A stretch of 56,888 nt of DNA from contig NZ_CANTJS010000017.1 in assembly GCF_947654275.1 (NCBI RefSeq), positions 1-56,888 of the forward strand, written 5' to 3'. The first letter of the stretch is position 1. Every line of letters begins with the position of its first letter. This document shows, in pieces, positions 41,121 to 47,983 of the stretch. The position numbers were made by a program, and so were the translations under genes. Under the pieces are notes generated by a model, which made no database searches, was not told the DNA's origin, and saw nothing but the letters and a program-made list of their open reading frames with translations. Source of the DNA: an uncultured Oscillibacter sp. (GTDB taxonomy: Bacteria; Bacillota; Clostridia; Oscillospirales; Oscillospiraceae).

Positions 41121-42889
41121 AAAACGTCCTCCAATCCAACTTTTTGATAGAATTGTTCGCATACCCGCCGCCTTGACGCATTCAACACCTCAAGCTGCTC
41201 GTCAATGAGCACATTGGCCCCGCGAAGCTCAGAGGCATACTGGCTTTGCTGTACAAGCGGGATATAATGGAGCCGTAATTGCTCCAAATCCGCCGCGCGG
41301 ATCATAGGAATACTGCTACCCATCTGGATCTGTTGAAGCATCTTCTGGCCAACAGGGCTCTGCAGAACATAATAGAGATACCATGGGTCAACCTTGGTGC
41401 CGTCTGCACGGATCCCCAAAAAGTCGTGGGAGAGATACAGGGGCACATCCTCCGAAATTATACAGAGTTTAATCGCTTTACCCTTACAGGAAATCAAAAT
41501 ATCCCCGACACGGATTTGATAGCGATCAGCATTTTCACGCCCCGAAAGATCAAAATGGGCAATATTGTCCATACAGATCTTCCCATTTTGAACGTCAGAC
41601 AGCCGCAGCACCCCGGCGCCCTCCGCACTGCGGACTAGGTTGGCAACATTGATACCTCTATATATCTGGGCCACCTCTTTCATCCGGATGGCACTGCGGC
41701 TTCGACTGTCTCCAGCGTTTTGTACGGTATTGATATCCATATCACTCAGCCGGGTAGTGGGCAGATACCGTTGTGGGGACAGATTGAACGCATCCAATTC
41801 AAAGCGGTCTACCTGCCTTCCGCTTGTCCGTATCATAGGGAGTATGTCACTCCCCGAATGATGGAACATACTTCTGTTTTCATTCTTTTGCTTCCATAGA
41901 CCAGGTGTGGGAAGCTCCATCATCCAAACAGTATCCCCCTGTTTCCGCCCCTTACGGAAAACCACTAAAGATGTTGCCGGCGCTGCCGGCCAAAACGGAA
42001 CACTATTTTGAGGTAGTGCAATGATAGCATCTATCACATTTAGATCCAGCAAGTATTTCCGGAATGCTTGATTTTTTGCGTTGAACAACGCACCGTTTGG
42101 AATCCGGCAAACGCCAATTCCTGTTTTGTTCAATGCGCTGAGCTGGTGATAAGCATAAGACCAGTCACCGCCGCAGACAACCGAGTCGGAAACGAACACC
42201 TGCTCTCCACCTCGCAGCGAGGGGAACATGACGGACATATCCGCTTTGGAGGATATGTCTCGGGTGTTCAGGCAGTCTTCATTGGTCTGTTGGAATGCAA
42301 AGCCGTGCATTTTTGAGCGAAGGACAGAGAGATGGAACAACAACGGGTCTATCTCCTTGGTCACAACATGAAGCGGCAAGCCTTTTTTTCGCCTGTCTTG
42401 GGCAATCCTGAGCGCCATATTACCCACGCCTGCGGCGCCATCATAGAACGTGCCGGTTTTATCGCCCAGAAGCTCACAGGCCAGACGCTCCAACCACGTC
42501 GGAACGGCCAGTTCGGGACGACGAACCCGGCTGAGGTTGGGATAGACCAACCGATCTGTCAAGCGGCGTAATTTGTCCTTATCATCGCTAAACTGTGCCC
42601 AGTGGTAAAAGAGCTCCCGAAATGTATCTTCCAGTAAATGGGTTTGGGAATACTCCGCAAAAGACACTTCCGCCTCGGCATCAGTTTCTTTTAGACGATT
42701 GCGGACGGCGGCCTCAAAGTCCGCCTGGCAAAATGAGATGTTGCACAGGCTGTGGATTGTCTCTTTCTCCAAAAACCAGAAGCCAATACACAGTGCGATG
42801 GATTGGTCCAGCAGATCTGTCATGGCATAACCCCTGCCACGGGCTATGTTGAGTATACCACGTATGGGATCAGAATAGACATCGCGCAT
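41117..42889 (-). CDS. HsdM-like N6-methylase fold lacking NPP(F/Y), fused to an HsdS-type specificity domain
   Basis: A 590-residue protein. Residues ~90-330 follow type I N6-adenine methylases: motif I as FYDGAAGVGNMALRIA, the acidic VTKEIDPLLFHLSVLRSKMHG, and the later PNGALFNAKNQAFRKYLLDLNVIDAIIALPQNSVPFWPAAPATSLVVFRKG. Where motif IV NPP(F/Y) should be, the sequence is QVFVSDSVVCGGDW, so methyl transfer is unlikely. Residues ~400-580 are an HsdS-like target-recognition domain (VGDILISCKGKAIKLCII...LSHDFLGIR, DPWYLYYVLQSPVGQKML). It is coupled to the MazF-like toxin downstream, with its own promoter. No HsdR gene is present. It may sense DNA or restrain the toxin (inference). Confidence 0.85.
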   Translation of the reverse strand: MRDVYSDPIRGILNIARGRGYAMTDLLDQSIALCIGFWFLEKETIHSLCNISFCQADFEAAVRNRLKETDAEAEVSFAEYSQTHLLEDTFRELFYHWAQFSDDKDKLRRLTDRLVYPNLSRVRRPELAVPTWLERLACELLGDKTGTFYDGAAGVGNMALRIAQDRRKKGLPLHVVTKEIDPLLFHLSVLRSKMHGFAFQQTNEDCLNTRDISSKADMSVMFPSLRGGEQVFVSDSVVCGGDWSYAYHQLSALNKTGIGVCRIPNGALFNAKNQAFRKYLLDLNVIDAIIALPQNSVPFWPAAPATSLVVFRKGRKQGDTVWMMELPTPGLWKQKNENRSMFHHSGSDILPMIRTSGRQVDRFELDAFNLSPQRYLPTTRLSDMDINTVQNAGDSRSRSAIRMKEVAQIYRGINVANLVRSAEGAGVLRLSDVQNGKICMDNIAHFDLSGRENADRYQIRVGDILISCKGKAIKLCIISEDVPLYLSHDFLGIRADGTKVDPWYLYYVLQSPVGQKMLQQIQMGSSIPMIRAADLEQLRLHYIPLVQQSQYASELRGANVLIDEQLEVLNASRRRVCEQFYQKVGLEDVL

Positions 42890-42908
42890 AGTAACACCTC
42901 GCCTTGTA

Positions 42909-42986
42909 GAGTAATTGCATTATTCTTTATAGCGATAGTGTAACACACCGAATGCTGGCTGTCAAGAGTAATCTAATTATTTTTTA
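42909..42986 (-). promoter_or_regulatory. Promoter of the methylase-like/MazF operon flanked by direct repeats
   Basis: Minus strand: a TTGAC-type -35 near 42960-42965 and TACACT at 42938-42943, 16-17 bases apart. It is bracketed by two direct repeats, AGAGTAATTGCATTATTCTTTA (plus-strand reading, 42909-42930) and the 18/22 match at 42965-42986. The repeats sit just after the start site and over the upstream edge of the -35, as operators would. Confidence 0.6.
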
Positions 42987-43001
42987 ATAAGCCTGCAAAT
43001 A

Positions 43002-43035
43002 AACGAGCAGCCGCCATATTCGGCTGCTGCTCGTT
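43002..43035 (-). terminator. Hairpin, possible terminator at the right end of the element
   Basis: AACGAGCAGCCG (43002-43013) pairs with CGGCTGCTGCTCGTT (43021-43035) with a 3-base bulge. It lies downstream of the truncated SpoVT frame (minus strand); the T-run is poor (GTTTATTTGC). Confidence 0.45.
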
Positions 43036-43194
43036 AACCTAATAGCCTAAACAAGCGAATCTCCGGTACTGTGGAAAATCTGCTCCTGCATTATGAGCTG
43101 CCCGCTGAAAACCATGCTGTAAAAAGAATCTCTTTACCAATTCATGGATATAAACAGGCCAAAGGCAAATACGTACTCCCTTTTTGGTGGTATC

Positions 43195-43374
43195 TTATGT
43201 ACCCCACCCCATCCGCTTCCCCAGCTCCAATATCCCGCGGCAGAACCGCTCCCACTGTTCCAATGTCTTCTGTGAGGGGTCGCCCTCCCGGATACGCATG
43301 GTGCGGCGAATTTCCTTGGGGATCACGACCCGGCCCAGATCGTCGATCCGACGCACAATTCCTGTTGCCTTCAT
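43195..43374 (-). pseudogene. spoVT: spoVT 5' portion with a replacement 26-residue tail
   Basis: ATG 43374, preceded by AAAAGGAG, begins MKATGIVRRIDDLGRVVIPKEIRRTMRIREGDP. This is the first 33 residues of SpoVT, the AbrB-family forespore regulator. At GGCGACCCC the chromosomal gene stops and the frame enters the element, adding SQKTLEQWERFCRGILELGK and RMGWGT, stop at 43195. The 59-residue product lacks half of the AbrB swapped-hairpin fold and all of the GAF domain, so it is unlikely to work. The borrowed tail is what would end the recombinase in the excised circle. Confidence 0.93.
43276..43284. other. Right attachment junction of the element (core GGGGTCGCC)
   Basis: The second copy of the 9-bp core, codons 31-33 (Gly-Asp-Pro) of spoVT. 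To its left (element side) is CCCACTGTTCC, the inverted partner of the CACTGT arm near the left junction. Confidence 0.88.
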
Positions 43375-43425
43375 ATCAAAAACTCCTTTTGGCAGTGATA
43401 GTTGGTATGTCACTCTGGCAAAAGA

Positions 43426-43454
43426 TAGTATCCTCCGTTTTTCCCGGCTTATGC
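43426..43454 (-). promoter_or_regulatory. Sigma-G-like promoter of spoVT
   Basis: Minus strand: GCATA (43450-43454), 17 bases, GATACTA (43426-43432), about 50 bases before ATG 43374. The known sigma-G consensus is GHATR with 17-18 bases to CATAHTA, so only the first base of the -10 differs. It agrees with forespore expression of SpoVT in Bacillus. Confidence 0.6.
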
Positions 43455-43568
43455 CGGTGGAAGGCATGGTGATGTCTGGAAATCCGCGCCGCCGATGGTG
43501 ACGCGCCGGAATCAGGCCCGGCCATGTTCTCGCTCCTTATGAAAGCGGTCAAACGTCTGATATTGCCG

Positions 43569-43648
43569 GCACAGTTGAAAACCGGCAGATACCGGTTTGA
43601 AAACAGCGATAAAACCGCTGATGAGTAATGGCTATAAGGTCCGCCGCA
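43569..43648 (+). repeat. Intergenic repeat with GTTGAAAACCGG hairpin, copy 2
   Basis: GCACAGTTGAAAACCGGCAG then ATACCGGTTTGAAAACAGCG, a pairable ACCGCTG, and GGCTATAAGGTCCGCCGCA. The blocks match 3352-3447 in order, with one internal gap of about 16 bases. It lies upstream of spoVT, outside the element. Confidence 0.7.
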
Positions 43649-43796
43649 AGGCCGTTTTCCTGCACTGGGGCAGGGATTCGCCGGCGTCTGCACCAGTCCC
43701 AGCCAGCGGGGACATGGGCCGCAGGGAGGATTTCACCTGTGCAGTGTTTCTTTTTTCATAAAACCTCTTTTTTCCGTCTCCCGCCGGGGCGCTCCG

Positions 43797-45647
43797 TTAC
43801 CGGAAGTCCCTCAGGCATTCGGCTGCAGCGGCATAGCCGGCGTCAATCCGCCGCCGGGTGAGGGCGGAGTCGATTTCCAAGGTCCCTCCCAGACTGGCGG
43901 ACGGCCAGACGTTCCAAAGCTCCGCGCCGTTCCGTCCCGGCGCGGGCCCGTTCTCCAGGGCCTTGCCGTCCGCCGCGTCCCCGCGGTCCGGCTTCCTGGG
44001 GGTAAGGTGCACAACCAGAATCTTCCGGTATCCCGCCTGAACAAGGGGCGCATAGGGGCTGTTGTCCAGCACGCCGCCATCAATGCACAGGACGCCGTTC
44101 ACCGTCTCAGGGGTGTACGCGCCGGGCAGCGCCGCGGAGGCCAGCACCCTGCGGATGACGTACTCCATAGGGCCCGGACTCCAGGGGTCCAAAAACGCGT
44201 ATTCCGCCGAAAAAATAGAGGACAGTCCCTCTATTTTCTGCCGCCCCGGGACCTTGAAGGCTGAAAGGGAGACATATGCCAGCTTGTTCCGCAGGCTGTC
44301 CAGGGAGATGTTTTCCCGGATGATGCGCTCCAGCGTCTCCTTGCTGAACAGCCCCGCGTTTTCCTGAAAATCCCCCAGAAGCGCATCCGCAATCTCAAGG
44401 AGATCAGGGTGCTCCTGCGCGCCGGGCAGACAGGCCTCCAGATTTCTGGTCAGCTGCTCATTCCGCCGGAGCAGGTCTTCCTGGCGCATGCCAAGCCAGA
44501 CCCGTTCCGCCCGCTCATAATCGCCCCGGGCAAAGAGGAGCGTATTCATAGCGCCCACCGAGGCCCCGGAAACGCCGGTGAACCGCTCCGTCCCGCCATG
44601 CTCCTCCAGCCACCTCCAGACGCCCAGCTGAAAAGCGCCCTTGGCCCCGCCGCCGCAGAACACAATCCCATAGTCCAGCCCGCCGGTCTCCTTCATCCGC
44701 CTGATCTGGGCCTGAGCATGGATGTCGGCCAGGACCGGCGAAAGAATCCGCTCCGCCGTTCCCGTGACACACCGGCCTGCGCCCCGCTCCTGAAGGCAGA
44801 ACCTGTCCCGGGCCGGGTCCTGGGAGATTCGCCACCCGCCCCGCTCCAGCAGGGTTTTCCCCTCGCCCTCTTCACACCGGGCAGAGGAGGGGGCCGTGAA
44901 AACCAGCTGCCGTTCATAGAGCCGCCGCAGGTATTCCCCCGTCACGCAGAGGGCCCGGGGCGCCTCCTGCAAAAACTGCTCCAGCAGCCTTTCCGAGCTG
45001 TCCTCAGCCGGGCCCGGGGGGCTGTCGGGGCCGGCGCTCCGCGGACTGTCCTGTCCCGGAGACGTCCCCCTCTCCCGGGTCAGGAACTGGGGCAGCACCT
45101 CATTGGCGAAGATGGTCCAGAGAAGGTCGTACTGGGATTCCCTGATTTCTTTCCGGGCCTTACAGGTCCGGGGAACCGCGTACAGCTCCGCGAAATCCGC
45201 GTACTTGGACAGTTTCTCCTGATAGTACCGGGCAAAGGCCTCCCTATCTTTTTTACTCTGGTTCAGAGCCTTGCGTCTGGCCCTCAGCACGCACTTTTTA
45301 AAGCCGGCGCCGCAAATCAGGCCGAACCTGGAGCACGCCGGATCAGCGTTCCAGATGTTGACGTTGGCCAGCTGCTCCTTGGCAAGGTCGTGGTGTCCGA
45401 TGATGATGACCCGGTTGCTGACCAGCTCCTGACGATGCTTGCAATAGCGGCCCGCCGTCATGAGACAGGCCTCCTGTCCCTGAGCTTCCAGATAATGGAC
45501 GATATTTTCGGCGGCGGTTTCCGCCGTGCCGCCGTCACACACAACGATGATTGTATTCCTGGACGGGACACCCCCGCCCAGCGTGTTCACAACCTGCTCC
45601 TTTGCCTCATTCAGCACCGGCTTCACGATGTTTTTCAACAGGTCCAT
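43797..45647 (-). CDS. Patatin-like phospholipase with a large unknown N-terminal half
   Basis: A 616-residue protein. The C-terminal half is a patatin lipid acyl hydrolase: oxyanion loop CGGGAKGAFQLGVWRWLEE, the nucleophile in GVSGASVGAMNTLLF (GxSxG), and catalytic Asp in CIDGGVLDNSPYAPL. The N-terminal ~330 residues are not a domain I know. They start with an amphipathic segment, MDLLKNIVKPVLNEAKEQVV, then a Rossmann-like NTIIVVCDGGTAETAAENIVHYLEAQG and a Cys-containing SRFGLICGAGFKKCVLRARRKALNQ. ATG 45647 has GGGAGGG upstream. It is monocistronic between spoVT and dpaB. Roles in lipid turnover or defence are both open. Confidence 0.88.
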   Translation of the reverse strand: MDLLKNIVKPVLNEAKEQVVNTLGGGVPSRNTIIVVCDGGTAETAAENIVHYLEAQGQEACLMTAGRYCKHRQELVSNRVIIIGHHDLAKEQLANVNIWNADPACSRFGLICGAGFKKCVLRARRKALNQSKKDREAFARYYQEKLSKYADFAELYAVPRTCKARKEIRESQYDLLWTIFANEVLPQFLTRERGTSPGQDSPRSAGPDSPPGPAEDSSERLLEQFLQEAPRALCVTGEYLRRLYERQLVFTAPSSARCEEGEGKTLLERGGWRISQDPARDRFCLQERGAGRCVTGTAERILSPVLADIHAQAQIRRMKETGGLDYGIVFCGGGAKGAFQLGVWRWLEEHGGTERFTGVSGASVGAMNTLLFARGDYERAERVWLGMRQEDLLRRNEQLTRNLEACLPGAQEHPDLLEIADALLGDFQENAGLFSKETLERIIRENISLDSLRNKLAYVSLSAFKVPGRQKIEGLSSIFSAEYAFLDPWSPGPMEYVIRRVLASAALPGAYTPETVNGVLCIDGGVLDNSPYAPLVQAGYRKILVVHLTPRKPDRGDAADGKALENGPAPGRNGAELWNVWPSASLGGTLEIDSALTRRRIDAGYAAAAECLRDFR

Positions 45648-45818
45648 AGAATGCCCTCCCCGTCTGATCTCAAATTTCCGGCGGCCGGAGCCCGCGGCCA
45701 CATGGCATCAGGATATCATAATTCTCCCGCATCCGTCAATATCGCCGGCACGCTTGAAATGCTGTCCGGATGTCCCTGTACGGCGGAGTCCGGACAGGAC
45801 CCCGGTCCTGCCCAAAAA

Positions 45819-45853
45819 GAAAGGTCTCCGGGCACAGGGTCCGGAGGCCTTTC
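45819..45853. terminator. Terminator downstream of dpaB
   Basis: GAAAGGTCTCCGG (45819-45831) with TCCGGAGGCCTTTC (45840-45853), flanked by AAAAA on the left and TTTTTT on the right; usable in both directions. Confidence 0.8.
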
Positions 45854-45954
45854 CTTTTTTGGCCGCCCGCAGGCGGCGTGCCGGTCTTTGTTCCGGCACA
45901 GTTTCCGCCGCCGGTCTGTCACCTGGGCCTCAGAACCGCCGGCGGCCATGGGAC

Positions 45955-46530
45955 TCAGCGCAGCAGCACCGGCTGAATCTGCTCCCCCCTCAGAGCGGCG
46001 TCCACCGTCTCCGTCAGCCGGGAGAAATCCGCCACCAGAGAGGTGGGTTTTTTCTCGGCATTATCCTGCCCGAAGGGCGCAAAGAAAAAGTGCTTCCTGG
46101 CCAGCAGCTCCCCGATGTTCCTTGCGCCTGCCGCCAGCCCGTCGTTGCTGGACACCGCCAGCACCACCGGACGGCCGTTCCGCAGATGCGCCTTGGCGGC
46201 CATGGTCACCGCCGTGTCGGTGATGCCCGTGGCCAGCTTGGCGATGGTGTTGCCGGTGGCGGGGGCAATCACCAGCACATCCAGCAGCCCCTTGGGCCCG
46301 ATGGGCTCCACCGAGGGGATATCATGCAGGACCTTGTTTCCCGTCAGCTCCTCCAGGCGCTTCATCAGCGCCTCGGAGGTCCCGAACCGTGTATCTGTCA
46401 CAGCGGAGATTTCCGAGACGATGGGAATGACCGTCTCATAGTGCTCCGTCAGGTCTTCCAGGGCTTTCAGCACCTGTTCATGGGTGCAGAAGGACCCGCA
46501 GACCGCGAAACCGACCCGTTCTTTTCTCAT
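45955..46530 (-). CDS. dpaB: Dipicolinate synthase subunit B
   Basis: A 191-residue flavoprotein-like subunit (SpoVFB) that, with DpaA, makes pyridine-2,6-dicarboxylate in the mother cell for loading into the spore core. It shows the flavodoxin-like GFAVCGSFCTHEQVLKALEDL start, TGNKVLHDIPSVEPIGPK, and the family signature VLVIAPATGNTIAKLATGITDTAVTMAAKAHLRNGRPVVLAVSSNDGL. The length is normal. It overlaps dpaA by 4 bases, so the pair is coupled. Its presence shows the organism descends from, and probably is, a spore former. Confidence 0.97.
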   Translation of the reverse strand: MRKERVGFAVCGSFCTHEQVLKALEDLTEHYETVIPIVSEISAVTDTRFGTSEALMKRLEELTGNKVLHDIPSVEPIGPKGLLDVLVIAPATGNTIAKLATGITDTAVTMAAKAHLRNGRPVVLAVSSNDGLAAGARNIGELLARKHFFFAPFGQDNAEKKPTSLVADFSRLTETVDAALRGEQIQPVLLR

Positions 46531-47375
46531 GCAGGGTCACCTCGTTTTTCCAATAGGATGTAATACACCGCGTCCCGGATGGCCGCCGCCGCCGTGCGGG
46601 GAGCCAGACGGCCCGGCAGGGACCGGGCCCAGACCACCCGCTCCGCCGGAGCGTCGATGCCCCGGACAGAGGCCAGGTCCACCAGCAGGCAGTCCGCCGG
46701 CAGCTGGTCCAGCAGGGGGCCTCCCAGGACGGGGAAGGGGATGGTGTTGAATACCGCGCCGAATTCCGACAGATGGCCGGACAGTTGCCCGGTTTCCAGC
46801 GCCCGGTAGCCATAGGCCCTGATCCATGCCAGGTCCTCCGGCCGCCGGGCCGTGGCGGTGACCCGGGCCCCCAGACCCTGGAGGCGGCAGCTCAGCAGCT
46901 TTCCGATGCGGCCAAAGCCCAGCACCAGGCATTCCATGCCCAGCAGCGTCCGGTCCAGCCGCTCTAGGGCCGTCTGAATGGCCCCCTCCGCCGTGGCGGC
47001 GGCATTGGCTACGGCCAGCTCCTCCCGCAGGAAATAGTCCTCCAGCAGAAGGCCGCAGTCCTCCGCCTCCCGGCGCTGCTGAGGCCGGACCTGCCCGGCC
47101 AGAACACGCTGCCGGGGCCGCAGGCGGCGGAACAGCGAGCCGGTGGGCACGGCCCCCTCCTCGCAGTTCAGAACGCCCTCCCCCCGGCACAGCGGCAGCG
47201 GCAGAATAATCACGTCCGCCGCCGCGGCCCGGTCCAGCGAACCCGGGTCCGCCGGCTTCCAGCGGTCCAGCCCATAGGTACAGACGGCGTTCCCGTCCGC
47301 CTCCAGCAGGCGGCTCAGCTCCGCCTGGCGGCGGTCGCCGCCAATCACGCCAAAGGTCCTCTTCGCTTCTTCCAT
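46527..47375 (-). CDS. dpaA: Dipicolinate synthase subunit A
   Basis: A 282-residue NAD(P)-binding subunit (SpoVFA) of dipicolinate synthase. A first domain starts FGVIGGDRRQAELSRLLEADGNAVCTYG. A second Rossmann motif, ECLVLGFGRIGKLLSCRLQGLGARVTATAR, follows at ~150, then AVFNTIPFPVLGGPLLDQLPADCLLVDLAS and a C-terminal RTAAAAIRDAVYYIL. It also carries GAVPTGSLFRRLRPRQRVLAGQ of the family. AAGGGGGAG lies 8 bases before ATG 47375. A CATACCAT element 20 bases before the start could be a sigma-K/E -10. It is followed by dpaB with a 4-base overlap. Confidence 0.96.
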   Translation of the reverse strand: MEEAKRTFGVIGGDRRQAELSRLLEADGNAVCTYGLDRWKPADPGSLDRAAAADVIILPLPLCRGEGVLNCEEGAVPTGSLFRRLRPRQRVLAGQVRPQQRREAEDCGLLLEDYFLREELAVANAAATAEGAIQTALERLDRTLLGMECLVLGFGRIGKLLSCRLQGLGARVTATARRPEDLAWIRAYGYRALETGQLSGHLSEFGAVFNTIPFPVLGGPLLDQLPADCLLVDLASVRGIDAPAERVVWARSLPGRLAPRTAAAAIRDAVYYILLEKRGDPA

Positions 47376-47395
47376 TCGGCACTCCCCCTTGCTTC

Positions 47396-47423
47396 ATGGT
47401 ATGGCGGCGGACGGCGGATGGTT
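47396..47423 (-). promoter_or_regulatory. Possible sigma-K/sigma-E promoter of dpaAB
   Basis: Minus strand: AACC (47420-47423), 16 bases, CATACCAT (47396-47403), resembling the sigma-K pattern AC-N16/17-CATANNNT. spoVF is sigma-K controlled in Bacillus. The fit is short and could be chance. Confidence 0.35.
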
Positions 47424-47425
47424 CC

Positions 47426-47983
47426 TCAGGCCTCCGGTGGGGGCGTCTTCGGCTTTCTGCGGAGCTTCAGGGTGACGCCGGCCTCCCCGGCGGCGGCCAG
47501 CAGCTCCCCGGAGACCGCCGCCGTCCGCTCCTTCAATGAACGGTCCGCCATGGCCTCCGCCCGGGCCCGAATCCGCTCCAGGACGGGGAGCTCCAGCAGG
47601 TTCGCCGCCAGGAAAAACAGGGTTTTCCGTCTCCCGTCGTTGCAGTGCTTCAGAAGGAAGCCCAATATTTCCCGCCGCTCCGGAACTCCGGCGCGGCAGG
47701 CCTCCGGTCCCAGGAGGCGGGCCCTCTCCAGGTCCGCCTGACGGCGCTGATGGGTGATGAAGGAATCATAGTCCCCGCAGCACAGCCGTCCGCAGGGATA
47801 GTCCCCGCACTGAAAACAGTAGGCGGGGCCTCCGTGCTCCAGGGCGCACCGGGCAATTTTGCAGGACTGATTGCCCGCGCCTCCGCCGCAGCCGGGGCAG
47901 TGTCCGTCCCATTGCATGGGACACAGGCCGCAGTTCAGCCCGCAGAGAGAAAACAGCAGGTCCTGCCGCTCAAATCCCTTCAT
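47426..47983 (-). CDS. DUF3795-like cysteine-rich protein
   Basis: A 185-residue protein of the DUF3795 type. It has many paired cysteines in the N-terminal 75 residues: SLCGLNCGLCPMQWDGHCPGCGGG, NQSCKIARCALEH and YCFQCGDYPCGRLC. These probably bind zinc or an iron-sulfur centre. The helical C-terminal part (ERRRE...LERIRARAEAMADRSLKERTAAV) has no known motif. ATG 47983 overlaps the cca stop (ATGA), so the two are coupled. The gene ends 50 bases before dpaA on the same strand. Function is unknown. Confidence 0.82.
   Translation of the reverse strand: MKGFERQDLLFSLCGLNCGLCPMQWDGHCPGCGGGAGNQSCKIARCALEHGGPAYCFQCGDYPCGRLCCGDYDSFITHQRRQADLERARLLGPEACRAGVPERREILGFLLKHCNDGRRKTLFFLAANLLELPVLERIRARAEAMADRSLKERTAAVSGELLAAAGEAGVTLKLRRKPKTPPPEA

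Larger units (their letters stand above)
23344..43284. mobile_element. 19.9-kb serine-recombinase element inserted in spoVT (defence island)
   Basis: Both ends are defined by the shared 9-bp core within spoVT codons Gly31-Asp32-Pro33. The recombinase is at the left end, reading outward. Cargo from left to right: RhuM, small protein, ParB-like, nuclease-helicase, MazG-like, Wadjet, DUF5348, Mrr, DUF1016, NUDIX, peroxiredoxin, MazF and an HsdM/HsdS-like protein. There are no phage structural genes and no conjugation genes, so movement beyond integration and excision would need help. Its genes are visibly more AT-rich than the flanks (Wadjet, Mrr and MTase parts). Confidence 0.9.

Noticed and set aside
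23344-43284. The element as a prophage or conjugative element
   Set aside because: No capsid, terminase, tail, lysis, relaxase or type IV secretion gene is present. The content is recombinase plus defence genes.
43071-43472. 133-codon plus-strand frame at the right end of the element
   Set aside because: It spans the junction antisense to the SpoVT N-terminal frame and has no ribosome site. Only its first ~45 codons are not shadow, and they match nothing I know.
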